Shown in pieces: positions 54,582 through 62,711 of a stretch of 64,000 bases of DNA. The first letter of the stretch is position 1. Each line of letters opens with the position of its first letter. The stretch comes from Poritiphilus flavus (GTDB taxonomy: Bacteria > Bacteroidota > Bacteroidia > Flavobacteriales > Flavobacteriaceae): contig NZ_WXYO01000007.1 in the NCBI RefSeq assembly GCF_009901585.1, positions 124,001 through 188,000 on the forward strand, in the 5' to 3' direction. The notes under the pieces are model-generated. The model had not been told where the DNA came from and did not search any database. It worked only from the letters and a program-made list of their open reading frames with translations. The translations under genes and the position numbers were made by a program.

Positions 54582-55370
54582 TTATTCATTTTTACTAACC
54601 GAATCGGATTTTGAGACATCCCTGAACATCAGCATGTCTTTGATCTTTGCAGATGCTCCCAGATAGAAACCCGTCTCGTGGTCGTAATCCTTTGGATTTC
54701 TGAAAGTGCCGAACAAGATGTCAAAAATTGGCAGATCGGAATAGTTATAAGCATGTATACCTTTCGCGTGGTGTACGGTATGCGCTTCAGGACGCTGTAC
54801 CAAATACCCTACCCAGACCGGAGTTTTGATATTACTGTGCTGGAAGATCGCCAGAAAAGTCGTGATAAGAATTATTAATGTACTCGCTTCAGCTGTGAAA
54901 CCTGCAACCACTACCAGGCAAAGACTTCCGAGGAAAGTAAAGCCTATCATATCCATTGGGCTGAAATAAAAGGCTCCAAAGCTATCCATACGTTCCGCAC
55001 TGTGATGCATCTGGTGGAAGATCTTCCAAAGTGCATTGTTGCTATGCATAGCCCTGTGCCAGATGTACAATCCAAATTCATAGATCAGGATTCCTACCAG
55101 GGCTCCCCAATAGGTGCCCAGAACAGAGAGGTCCAGTAGTTGGTAGTTTGCCAGAAACCCATCCCAAAGAATCGGCAAATAAGAAGAAAGGAAAAAGAAG
55201 AATACAAAAGAGAGCATTCCTTTTAATTTCCAGAATTTTAGTTTAGGTAGTTCCCTGGCAGGAAATAAAGCTTCCCATAACATCAAGCCGCCATACATGG
55301 CGAATACGATATAGGAAATAGGGTTTAAAACAAGTTCCAGGGGCTTCGGTAAATTCAATATGGTTTCCAT
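54582..55370 (-). CDS. Sterol desaturase/fatty acid hydroxylase family membrane enzyme
   Basis: The 262-residue protein has four or so membrane helices and the di-iron histidine clusters HRAMH, HQMHH, QHSN and HTVHH. The enzymes insert oxygen or a double bond into lipids at the membrane using O2 and an electron donor. Possible substrates in this group are hopanoid-, sterol-, carotenoid- or fatty-acid-type lipids; the sequence does not choose. Two 14-bp direct repeats lie about 150-205 bases upstream of the ATG, and a TPR/HTH regulator gene lies just beyond. Confidence 0.9.
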   Translation of the reverse strand: METILNLPKPLELVLNPISYIVFAMYGGLMLWEALFPARELPKLKFWKLKGMLSFVFFFFLSSYLPILWDGFLANYQLLDLSVLGTYWGALVGILIYEFGLYIWHRAMHSNNALWKIFHQMHHSAERMDSFGAFYFSPMDMIGFTFLGSLCLVVVAGFTAEASTLIILITTFLAIFQHSNIKTPVWVGYLVQRPEAHTVHHAKGIHAYNYSDLPIFDILFGTFRNPKDYDHETGFYLGASAKIKDMLMFRDVSKSDSVSKNE

Positions 55371-55453
55371 TTCGATTACTTTTTAATTTGCTAATAAGCT
55401 GTTCTTTTTCAATGATTTACGTTCAATTATTGCAATGGCTTTTTTCCAGGATG

Positions 55454-55461
55454 CAAATGTA
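55454..55461 (-). promoter_or_regulatory. Putative minus-7 box of the sterol-desaturase gene
   Basis: The reverse strand reads TACATTTG, an exact TAnnTTTG match, 83 bases upstream of the ATG. No TTG is visible at the minus-33 position, which would fit an activator-dependent promoter. Confidence 0.45.
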
Positions 55462-55521
55462 TTTCGGCTTTTTAAGCTTCGGAAATAGAAGGAGTAGACC
55501 TTTGGCATACACCTTGCCGAT

Positions 55522-55577
55522 ATGAGGTAGACAATGAAGAGAAGGTGTTAAAATTTGGGGTACATGAGGTAGACAAT
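55522..55577. repeat. Two 14-bp direct repeats spaced 42 bp, candidate operators
   Basis: ATGAGGTAGACAAT occurs exactly at 55522-55535 and 55564-55577. The 42-bp start-to-start distance is four helical turns, putting both on one DNA face. They lie about 60-115 bases upstream of the minus-7 box at 55454 and before the 3' end of the TPR/HTH gene. Confidence 0.7.
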
Positions 55578-55640
55578 ACTTAACAAAGTATTGATTTCAA
55601 AATGATTGTGGATTTTGGAAAGCCGCTTATCCCTGGCTGC

Positions 55641-57347
55641 CTATTTTCTGGCAGACTGCTCTAATTCAAGGAAATAATCCAATATTTCCTGCTCGGGTTC
55701 TAAACCAAGTTTTTTTCGCAGTCGGTATCTGGCGGTCTTCGCGCTTTCAGGAGAAATACCCAGAATACTTGAACTTTCCTTAATGCTTAAGTTCAATCTG
55801 GTAAGGGCACAGATCTTCAGATCGTTGGCGCTTAGGTCCGGATGCTTTTCTTTTAGCCTGAGATAAAAGTCGGTATGTACTTCTTCAAAGGACCTTTTAA
55901 AGTCTTCCCAGTCCCTATCAATAGTTACATGTTGTCTGATAGTGCGTTCAAGATCTGCCAATAGTCTTGCCTGATTGGCCACGGGCGCACTCTTTACCTC
56001 TTTTATTTTCTCCTGCAGCTGGTGCATCAATTCATTTTTTTGAACAAAATTCAGGGTATAGGAGGTTAATTCCTTGTTCTTGAAAGCCAGTTGCTGTTGC
56101 AGTTCTTTCTGTTTTAAATTGGCATTTTCCAGAGCGGTTTTGGCCAGTTCCTCCCGGGAGGCCATCAATTCTTGTTTTCTGTTGACCAACTCCCGTTCCT
56201 TTTGGGTTTTTTGACGCTGATTGTAGAAAATCAGAAAGCCGATAATTCCCAATCCAAGCAGTCCCAGGCCAAGGCTCCAATTTATAATGGAACTCGTCTT
56301 TTCTTTCTGTTGTAGTAATGCGATCTCTTTCTGCTGATCTTCCAATTCCTGTCCAAATTCCAATGCCGCGATCTGTTTGGATTTATCGGCATTGAATATG
56401 GAGTCTTTTAAGGTCAGATAGGCGTCGTAATAATGCAGGGATTCCTGAAACAATCCCAGTTCTTTTTTCAACAGTTTTAGCTCTTTATAGGCCGCAAGCA
56501 TATATTTTCGCAGCCCCTTCTTTTGAGCAAGTTCCAAGGCTTCCAGAAGATGTTCTTCTGAATCGGGATGATTCCGCCGCAGTCGCTGAAGTTTACCAAA
56601 TTGGATCAAATTTCCGATATACCCATCTTCATCATTCACCTTACTCCCGTATTCAACTGCCTTTTTAAGATGATAGTCGGCCTGCTCCAACTCCCCTCGT
56701 TCCAGAAGTACTATGGCCAGTTTGTTGTGCGCCTCTCCCATGCCGTAGACATAGTTGTTGTCCGAGTGCATATTTAGGGCATTGGTCAGGTAATCCTTGG
56801 CCTCATCATAAGAACCTTGCATCAACAATACATCTCCTATTTTGGTGAAGGTGGTGGCGATTCGGGCTTTGAGCCCCAGTTCTGTGAATTTTTGGATGGA
56901 CTGATCGTAGATGGAAAGTGATTTTTCATAATCACTGATGTCTGCATAGACCATCCCGGTATTCATAAGCGCATTGGCATAACCCTCCTGATCGCCTATT
57001 TGTGTATAGATTTCCTGGGAGCTGTAGAGATTTTCAAGGGCCAGTTTTGCTTTACCCTGGGTCCAATAGGCCACCCCCAGGACCCTTTTGGCCTTAGCCA
57101 TCCCCGGTTTATATTGGAGCTTTTCGGAGAGTTCCAGCGCTTTGTTCCCAAAATCTACCGAGGTACCTGAGTTGACGATCCAATAGCGATATCCCAGTTC
57201 ATTAAGAATATCGATCCTTTGCTCATCTTCAGTCTTAGACAATGAAAGCTCGTTTTCAAGGCTATCAATGATCTGCTCGGTCCTTTGAGCCAGGCCGGGC
57301 ATTAAGAATGAGCAATTGAATAGTATCAGACAAAGTAATACGCGCAT
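55641..57347 (-). CDS. Membrane-tethered TPR protein with C-terminal LuxR-like HTH
   Basis: The 568-residue protein has a signal peptide (MRVLLCLILFNCSFLMPGLAQ), seven or so TPR-type repeats (about 60-330), one membrane helix (about 352-371), a coiled coil (about 375-460) and a C-terminal HTH. The HTH reads LSANDLKICALTRLNLSIKE followed by SPESAKTARYRLRKKL. The layout puts TPRs in the periplasm and the HTH in the cytoplasm, as in Bacteroidota one-component membrane regulators. It may sense a periplasmic partner and control a nearby gene. Confidence 0.88.
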   Translation of the reverse strand: MRVLLCLILFNCSFLMPGLAQRTEQIIDSLENELSLSKTEDEQRIDILNELGYRYWIVNSGTSVDFGNKALELSEKLQYKPGMAKAKRVLGVAYWTQGKAKLALENLYSSQEIYTQIGDQEGYANALMNTGMVYADISDYEKSLSIYDQSIQKFTELGLKARIATTFTKIGDVLLMQGSYDEAKDYLTNALNMHSDNNYVYGMGEAHNKLAIVLLERGELEQADYHLKKAVEYGSKVNDEDGYIGNLIQFGKLQRLRRNHPDSEEHLLEALELAQKKGLRKYMLAAYKELKLLKKELGLFQESLHYYDAYLTLKDSIFNADKSKQIAALEFGQELEDQQKEIALLQQKEKTSSIINWSLGLGLLGLGIIGFLIFYNQRQKTQKERELVNRKQELMASREELAKTALENANLKQKELQQQLAFKNKELTSYTLNFVQKNELMHQLQEKIKEVKSAPVANQARLLADLERTIRQHVTIDRDWEDFKRSFEEVHTDFYLRLKEKHPDLSANDLKICALTRLNLSIKESSSILGISPESAKTARYRLRKKLGLEPEQEILDYFLELEQSARK

Positions 57348-57365
57348 GGGCTTTGCTGTATACTA

Positions 57366-57373
57366 CAAAGATA
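57366..57373 (-). promoter_or_regulatory. Putative minus-7 box of the TPR/HTH gene
   Basis: The reverse strand reads TATCTTTG, an exact TAnnTTTG match, 18 bases upstream of ATG 57347. Confidence 0.5.
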
Positions 57374-57442
57374 GAATTTGGAGGCAAATGGGGTTGTTAT
57401 CGCCTGGTTTTGGGAAAACTTTATGGTATTGGACTGTTGGGA

Positions 57443-58603
57443 TCAGTTGGAAAAAAACTGCTTCCATTCTATGGTCTTTCCACTTACTGATGCCTGTTTC
57501 GCGGCTTCCAGGATCTGCATAACTCGCATATTGTTTTCCAGTGAGGAAACGTCAAAAGGCGTAAGCTGATATCCTTCCTTGACCACTTTCTGAAGCAGTG
57601 CAAACGGATCGTGATAGCCTTGCTTCAGGGCTTTTGCAGTCAGGGGATAGCTGCCTTTTTTCTCGTCTTCAAGGATCTCCATATCCGTACCGTTCTTACA
57701 AACTACATAGCCATTGGTACCGTATACTTCCATATCCTTGCGGTTATGAGACCAGTTCCAGGAAGCCTGTATGATCACCTGGGCTTTGGGATAGGTAAGT
57801 ACTATGGTCGCGTCGTCCTCAACTTTAGGATACATATCTGGCTTTAATTGCTGGGTAGTACAACTAACCGTCAGTGGCTCAGCACCTTCAAGGAACCAGG
57901 TAGCCAGATTCGCGCCGTAACAACCAAAATCAGTCAGGGCACCTCCTCCGTTCAGTACCGGATCTGTTAGCCATTCCAGGAACTCCGGATTACATCCTAT
58001 CTCTATAGGGCCAGGATGACCTGTATGGAAAAGCATCCTGCGCAAAGGTCCTATTTTATCCTCCTTTTTAACCATTTCGTAGGCCTTGTAATTGCTGCCG
58101 TACCATGAGGTCTCATAGTTTGTCAGCAGGGCGATCCCGTACTTTTTCGCCAAAGCTTCCATTTTTTTTGCGTGTTCCAGGTTTACGGCCAAAGGCTTTT
58201 CTACCATCACATGAATCCCTTTAGGAGCACAGTATTCCACCACTTCCAGGTGATCGTAAATAGTATTGAATGCAGTGACCGCTTCCGGATTAGTAGCTTT
58301 TACCATTTCATCCAGGGTATCAAAAACGATATCCATAGAATAACCATGCTGATCTGAGTATTGCTGCGCAAGCTGCCGATTTGGCTCTACAATACCAACA
58401 ATTTCAATGTCGTCCTGGGGTTCCCTGCCCAGTATCCAATGTACATGCGTATGGACCAGGCCCACCACTCCAACTCTAAGCGTTTCTGTAGCGTTTTTAT
58501 TCATTTCAGTCTGGGTGTCCTTAGCTTGCAATGACCATAAACCAAAGGTTACCAGCATTGCAGCCAAAAGGAAAGATCTGATCTTTGGGATGTTCGATGG
58601 CAT
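57443..58603 (-). CDS. Gfo/Idh/MocA family protein with Sec-type signal
   Basis: The 386-residue protein has an N-terminal signal-like segment (KIRSFLLAAMLVTFGLWSLQ) with no twin arginine. The Rossmann glycine motif is GVVGLVHTHVHW, missing the middle glycines of the usual GxGxxG. The EKP motif (VEKPLAVNL) is kept, and LTDFGCYGANLATWF marks the C-terminal domain. Start ATG 58601-58603 shares one base with the stop of the upstream SGNH gene (TAATG), so translation is coupled. It probably acts on a sugar in the periplasm; NAD supply there is unclear. Confidence 0.87.
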   Translation of the reverse strand: MPSNIPKIRSFLLAAMLVTFGLWSLQAKDTQTEMNKNATETLRVGVVGLVHTHVHWILGREPQDDIEIVGIVEPNRQLAQQYSDQHGYSMDIVFDTLDEMVKATNPEAVTAFNTIYDHLEVVEYCAPKGIHVMVEKPLAVNLEHAKKMEALAKKYGIALLTNYETSWYGSNYKAYEMVKKEDKIGPLRRMLFHTGHPGPIEIGCNPEFLEWLTDPVLNGGGALTDFGCYGANLATWFLEGAEPLTVSCTTQQLKPDMYPKVEDDATIVLTYPKAQVIIQASWNWSHNRKDMEVYGTNGYVVCKNGTDMEILEDEKKGSYPLTAKALKQGYHDPFALLQKVVKEGYQLTPFDVSSLENNMRVMQILEAAKQASVSGKTIEWKQFFSN

Positions 58604-59295
58604 TAGTGGGTATTAAGGGCTTTTTTGATTGCCGCCTCGGCAAGCGGGGCCATGATCTCGTATCCTTTTTTGGTGGGATGCACTCCATCTCCGGCCAGAT
58701 CCTCATCCAGGCCATTCTTGTCGTTAGTCATCACAGAGAAGTAATCCAGATAAACTACCTTAGCCTCATCCGCATAGTCTTTGATCATAGCATTGAGTTT
58801 AGGGATCTTTTCATTGGGGTTGAGCCCTGGTCGCCATGGGTAGTCGTAGGCAGGCAGGACGGAGGAAAGAACCACCTTTATGCCATTGGCTTTAGCAAGC
58901 TCCGTCATCGATCTTAAATTATCAACAATTTGCTGAAGGGTCATCGGGCCAGTATTACCAGCTATATCATTGGTGCCCGCCAGGATCACGACCACTTTGG
59001 GCGTGAGATCAATAACGTCCTGCCGGAACCTCAGCAGCATCTGCGGCGTGGTCTGCCCGCTAATTCCGCGATTGACATAGGGTTTTCCTTCAAAGAACTC
59101 CGGCACGGAATTCAACCATCCAATGGTAATGGAGTTCCCAAGGAATACCACACGAGATTCATCTTGTGTAGATGGCTGTAATTTCTCGTTGGCGGCCTTA
59201 AAATGTTTGAGGTCTGGCCAGTCCTGGGCATTAACGATTTCTGTCATTCCTATCAGGCTTATTACAAGGACATAAAAGTATATTTTGCTTCTCAT
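58603..59295 (-). CDS. SGNH/GDSL-type esterase, secreted
   Basis: The 230-residue protein has a signal peptide (cleavage near VNAQ, residue 24). The nucleophile block is FLGNSITIGW (Ser55), the oxyanion glycine and asparagine appear in GISGQTT and LAGTNDI, and the Asp/His pair is in DGVHPTKKGY. These are the four blocks of SGNH hydrolases. Such enzymes remove acyl or acetyl groups from polysaccharides or lipids. It is first of a two-gene unit with the exported Gfo/Idh protein, suggesting joint glycan processing. Confidence 0.9.
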   Translation of the reverse strand: MRSKIYFYVLVISLIGMTEIVNAQDWPDLKHFKAANEKLQPSTQDESRVVFLGNSITIGWLNSVPEFFEGKPYVNRGISGQTTPQMLLRFRQDVIDLTPKVVVILAGTNDIAGNTGPMTLQQIVDNLRSMTELAKANGIKVVLSSVLPAYDYPWRPGLNPNEKIPKLNAMIKDYADEAKVVYLDYFSVMTNDKNGLDEDLAGDGVHPTKKGYEIMAPLAEAAIKKALNTH

Positions 59296-59353
59296 TGCGT
59301 TGGATTATTTAAATCACGGGCAAAAAGATACAAAAAGGCTGGTCATTTATGTG

Positions 59354-59623
59354 TTAGCTCACAAAAAATAAATAAATCGCAAAAAGTACCAATACGGTCA
59401 GTACTGCCGAGAACACCCATACCCGGAATTCCCTCCGCTTATCCGCCTTTAGCCGTTCTCTGACCGCCTTTAACTGGGCAGGTGTGGCTTTCCGAATTTT
59501 TATCCGGGTTATACCTCTCTCACCGATGTAGTCTTTACGTTTTAGGCTTGTACGTTTTTTTAGTAGTGCTCTGTTTGCAGCCACAACCTTAGCAGCGTGC
59601 TGCGCGAATCCTCCGCCTCCCAT
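59354..59623 (-). CDS. Small membrane protein with C-terminal helix
   Basis: The 89-residue protein starts MGGGGFAQHAAKVVAANRAL, is very basic in the middle (KKRTSLKRKDYIGERG), and ends in one membrane helix (about 68-88). The orientation would be N-inside, tail-anchored. It resembles a small family seen in Flavobacteriaceae. No function is known. It is 83 bases after the S10 gene on the same strand side, with its own ATG at 59623. Confidence 0.75.
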   Translation of the reverse strand: MGGGGFAQHAAKVVAANRALLKKRTSLKRKDYIGERGITRIKIRKATPAQLKAVRERLKADKRREFRVWVFSAVLTVLVLFAIYLFFVS

Positions 59624-59706
59624 AGATGTAGGTTTTATAGTTTATACAATATGGGTAGCAAAATCTGAGATTTCGTTACAACGAGGATCCGCAACTACTT
59701 ATCCTA

Positions 59707-61194
59707 CTAGTATTTAGCGGAATTTCCGTTGGTTTGCGTGCGTACAATAAAGGCTCTGATATCATCATTGGCCTTTTTGAGGTCCTCTCGCCTCAGGTAC
59801 ATCATATGTCCGCTTCGGTATCCTTTGAATTCAAAACGGTCTTTCATGCGCCCACTGGGATCTATCTGCCACATTGTATACTTGGCATTAAAATAGGTCG
59901 TAGCTCCGTCATAGTATCCGGATTGCACCAATACATTCAGAAAAGGATTCTGTGCCATGGCCTGCCTGAGGTTGTCCCTGGTATTATCATCTTTGTTGTC
60001 CCATGGCCTTACCGGACCAAACATATTGTATTTAATATCGGTTTTGAATTTTAGTTCTTCCTGCAGATAGTAGTTGATGGCAGGAGTAAAACTGTGAAGC
60101 CAGGAGGTGATCTCCGAGTTGTAATCCGGGCTGTTACCTGCAAGCTGCTTGTCCAGACCGAGGTATCGGCTGTCTAAACGGCCTACGGTATATCCTCCGC
60201 GATCCCTTAGCAGCGCTTTCCAGAAATAAGCGGTAGGTATGTCCAGGTTGTGGTCAAGGATCTCCTTTTTGCTCAGTCCGGAATACTTTGCCATATTTTC
60301 TGCCACCTCGTTCTTTTCGGTACTGTCTATGAACCCTCCTTTGGCAATTGCTGGTATTACCTTATCTATGGTATATTGCTCTACCTCTGGTAAAATTTCA
60401 AGCAGATCCTTGCTTTGAAGGCTCTGAGGTAAAGCCTTCTGATGCCAGGCCGCCGCGGTGTAGTAAGGCAGGTTAAGGGCGCTGCTAACCGGGCCTCCAA
60501 CCCGTATAACCTTGTAGTCTGCCGGAGAGACCATGATAACCCCATTGAGGTACATCCATTGCTGATTTTGAAGCGCCAGGGAAAGCCCCATAACACGAGT
60601 ACCGCCATAACTCTCTCCTATAATGTATTTGGGAGAACGCCAGCGGTTGTTTCTGGTGACGAAGGTATTGAGCCATTCTGCCAGGTATTTTATATCTGCA
60701 TTGATCCCAAAGAACTTACTTCGGTCTACCTCTTTCCCCATTTCCGGGATGGTCCTTGAATAACCAGTGTTTGTAGGGTTTACATATACGATATCGGTAA
60801 CGTCTAAAACGGAATATGGATTCTGCCTTACGCCGTAGGGTTGAACCGGGTAACCCTCATCATCTATGTTCAAAACCCGGGGACCGGTATAGGCCAGGTG
60901 CATCCACACGGAACCAGACCCTGGTCCGCCATTAAAGGAAATCAGCAGGGGTCTGGAAGCCCTGTCCCTGACGTTGTTCCTGGTATAGTAGGTATAATGG
61001 AGCGAAGCAATGGGTTTTCCCATTTCGTCCCAAACCGGCTGGGTTCCGGTTTGCGCTGTATAGGAAAAGTTCGTTCCGTTTACCGTTACACTGTGTTGTG
61101 TGGTCACTACGGTATCTATAGGTAGTTTTCGCTCTTGTGCCTGTGAAGTCCAGAACAGTGCAGCAGCTATTAAAAAGAGGAATTTTGATCTCAT
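59707..61194 (-). CDS. S10 family serine carboxypeptidase, secreted
   Basis: The 495-residue protein has a signal peptide (cleavage after SQAQ, about residue 19). The oxyanion region is ISFNGGPGSGSVWMH. The nucleophile motif GESYGGTRV places the serine near residue 194, and the C-terminal part contains a GYYDGATTYF segment and a YRSGHMMYLR motif with the catalytic His. S10 enzymes remove C-terminal residues from peptides at acidic pH, unusual among bacteria but common in this phylum. Confidence 0.9.
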   Translation of the reverse strand: MRSKFLFLIAAALFWTSQAQERKLPIDTVVTTQHSVTVNGTNFSYTAQTGTQPVWDEMGKPIASLHYTYYTRNNVRDRASRPLLISFNGGPGSGSVWMHLAYTGPRVLNIDDEGYPVQPYGVRQNPYSVLDVTDIVYVNPTNTGYSRTIPEMGKEVDRSKFFGINADIKYLAEWLNTFVTRNNRWRSPKYIIGESYGGTRVMGLSLALQNQQWMYLNGVIMVSPADYKVIRVGGPVSSALNLPYYTAAAWHQKALPQSLQSKDLLEILPEVEQYTIDKVIPAIAKGGFIDSTEKNEVAENMAKYSGLSKKEILDHNLDIPTAYFWKALLRDRGGYTVGRLDSRYLGLDKQLAGNSPDYNSEITSWLHSFTPAINYYLQEELKFKTDIKYNMFGPVRPWDNKDDNTRDNLRQAMAQNPFLNVLVQSGYYDGATTYFNAKYTMWQIDPSGRMKDRFEFKGYRSGHMMYLRREDLKKANDDIRAFIVRTQTNGNSAKY

Positions 61195-61217
61195 AATTAC
61201 TTTTGGATTAGTCCTGA

Positions 61218-61249
61218 CTAAAATAGGGAATTTAGCTAAGGCTTTGCAA
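61218..61249 (-). promoter_or_regulatory. Putative promoter of the S10 gene
   Basis: On the reverse strand TTG (61247-61249) is followed after 21 bases by TATTTTAG (61218-61225), one mismatch from TAnnTTTG. The ATG follows 23 bases later. Confidence 0.4.
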
Positions 61250-61347
61250 TTCCTTAATAAAGACTTTGTGAAGCCTTAATTATGATGCAACATTCTTTAT
61301 TATCTTTAGAGGAAGCTTAAATCGGACTCTCTTATAACAACCCTATC

Positions 61348-62490
61348 ATGAAAAAAATATCCCGAAGAAAATTCAGTACAACACTTACCAAAGGTATTGG
61401 AGGAGCAGCGCTGTTAAATGGTATGCCCCTGGCCTGTGCGATGGGTAATCCAAATAAACCACAAAAAAGCCTCGGGGTAGCACTGGTAGGTTTGGGCAGC
61501 TACAGCACTTACCAGTTGGCTCCGGCACTTCAGGATACGGAGTATTGCCATCTGGCCGCTGTTGTAACAGGAACACCAGAAAAGGCCAGGACCTGGTCTT
61601 CGCGTTACAATATTGGGGAAGAGCATATTTACAACTACGAGAATTTCGATGCTATCAAGGATGATGAAGGGGTAGATATTGTCTATGTAGTACTACCTAA
61701 TAGCATGCATGCGGAATTCACCATAAGAGCGGCAAAGGCCGGTAAGCATGTGATTTGCGAGAAGCCCATGGCGATGAGCGTTGCCGAATGCGATACTATG
61801 ATGGAGGCCTGTGAGCAGGCCGGCGTAAAACTGGCCGTAGGGTACCGCCTGCATTCGGAGCCATTTACCAAAGAGGTTAAGAGACTGGTAAGGGACAAGA
61901 CCTATGGCAAACTGCGATACATTTCCGCGGATGCGGCTTACATTTCAAGAGGAAATCCCGATCAATGGCGTTTGAACCGCGAACTATCCGGAGGCGGAGC
62001 CTTAATGAATATGGGTGTGTATTCCATTCAGAGCATCATTTACGGATCAGGGGAGAATCCTATTTCAGTGAGTGCCCAGGAATTCAGTACCCGGCCGGAG
62101 TATTTCAAACAAACGGACGAAACCATTACCGCACAATTTGAACTCCCCAGTGGAGCGGTAGGGCAGATGATGACCTCTCACAACGTCCGTGCAAACCGAT
62201 TATACGCCAGCTGCGATTCCGGATGGTATGAACTGGATCCGGCAAGCACCTATATACCGCTGGCAGGAAGAACCTCGGACGGCCCCATGAATTTTGAACA
62301 AGAAAGCCAGCAAAAACTTCAAATGGACGATTTCGCGAAACATATCCTTGAGGGTACTCCTAACGTTGCACCAGGGGAAATGGGCAAAAGGGACATGGTT
62401 ATCGTTGAGGCAATTTATAAGTCTATTGCGGAAGGCGGAAAAACAATACCGCTGGATCTCGGCAACATGGGAATCGTAAAGCGAAGCTGA
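61348..62490 (+). CDS. Gfo/Idh/MocA oxidoreductase with twin-arginine-type signal
   Basis: The 380-residue protein begins MKKISRRKFSTTLTKGIGGA, a Tat-like signal with SRRKF and a hydrophobic stretch ending before CAMG. The Rossmann motif GVALVGLGSYSTYQLAPAL is intact, as is CEKPMAMS. The layout is that of glucose-fructose oxidoreductase-like enzymes, which are folded with bound NADP before Tat export to the periplasm. Substrate unknown. It is divergent from the S10 gene. Confidence 0.9.
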   Translation: MKKISRRKFSTTLTKGIGGAALLNGMPLACAMGNPNKPQKSLGVALVGLGSYSTYQLAPALQDTEYCHLAAVVTGTPEKARTWSSRYNIGEEHIYNYENFDAIKDDEGVDIVYVVLPNSMHAEFTIRAAKAGKHVICEKPMAMSVAECDTMMEACEQAGVKLAVGYRLHSEPFTKEVKRLVRDKTYGKLRYISADAAYISRGNPDQWRLNRELSGGGALMNMGVYSIQSIIYGSGENPISVSAQEFSTRPEYFKQTDETITAQFELPSGAVGQMMTSHNVRANRLYASCDSGWYELDPASTYIPLAGRTSDGPMNFEQESQQKLQMDDFAKHILEGTPNVAPGEMGKRDMVIVEAIYKSIAEGGKTIPLDLGNMGIVKRS

Positions 62491-62680
62491 AGAGCAGATT
62501 TTTTGTTTAACCCTCATATTTCTGGAAACCCTAGTGTTTACAGGGACTTTGTGATTAGGTAATCTTTAAATAATAAACAGATTCCTATTTCTTTACCCAA
62601 ATTTTACACCTTAACAATTCACTAAAGGTTTCGTAATTCAAAGACCAAATTCGATTAACACCATTGGCAGACTACCTGGA

Positions 62681-62688
62681 TAATTTTG
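62681..62688 (+). promoter_or_regulatory. Putative minus-7 box of the collagen-like lipoprotein gene
   Basis: TAATTTTG is an exact TAnnTTTG match 23 bases before ATG 62712. TTG at 62664 is only 14 bases upstream, shorter than usual. Confidence 0.45.
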
Positions 62689-62711
62689 TAAAGAACCTTA
62701 AACTTTATGAA

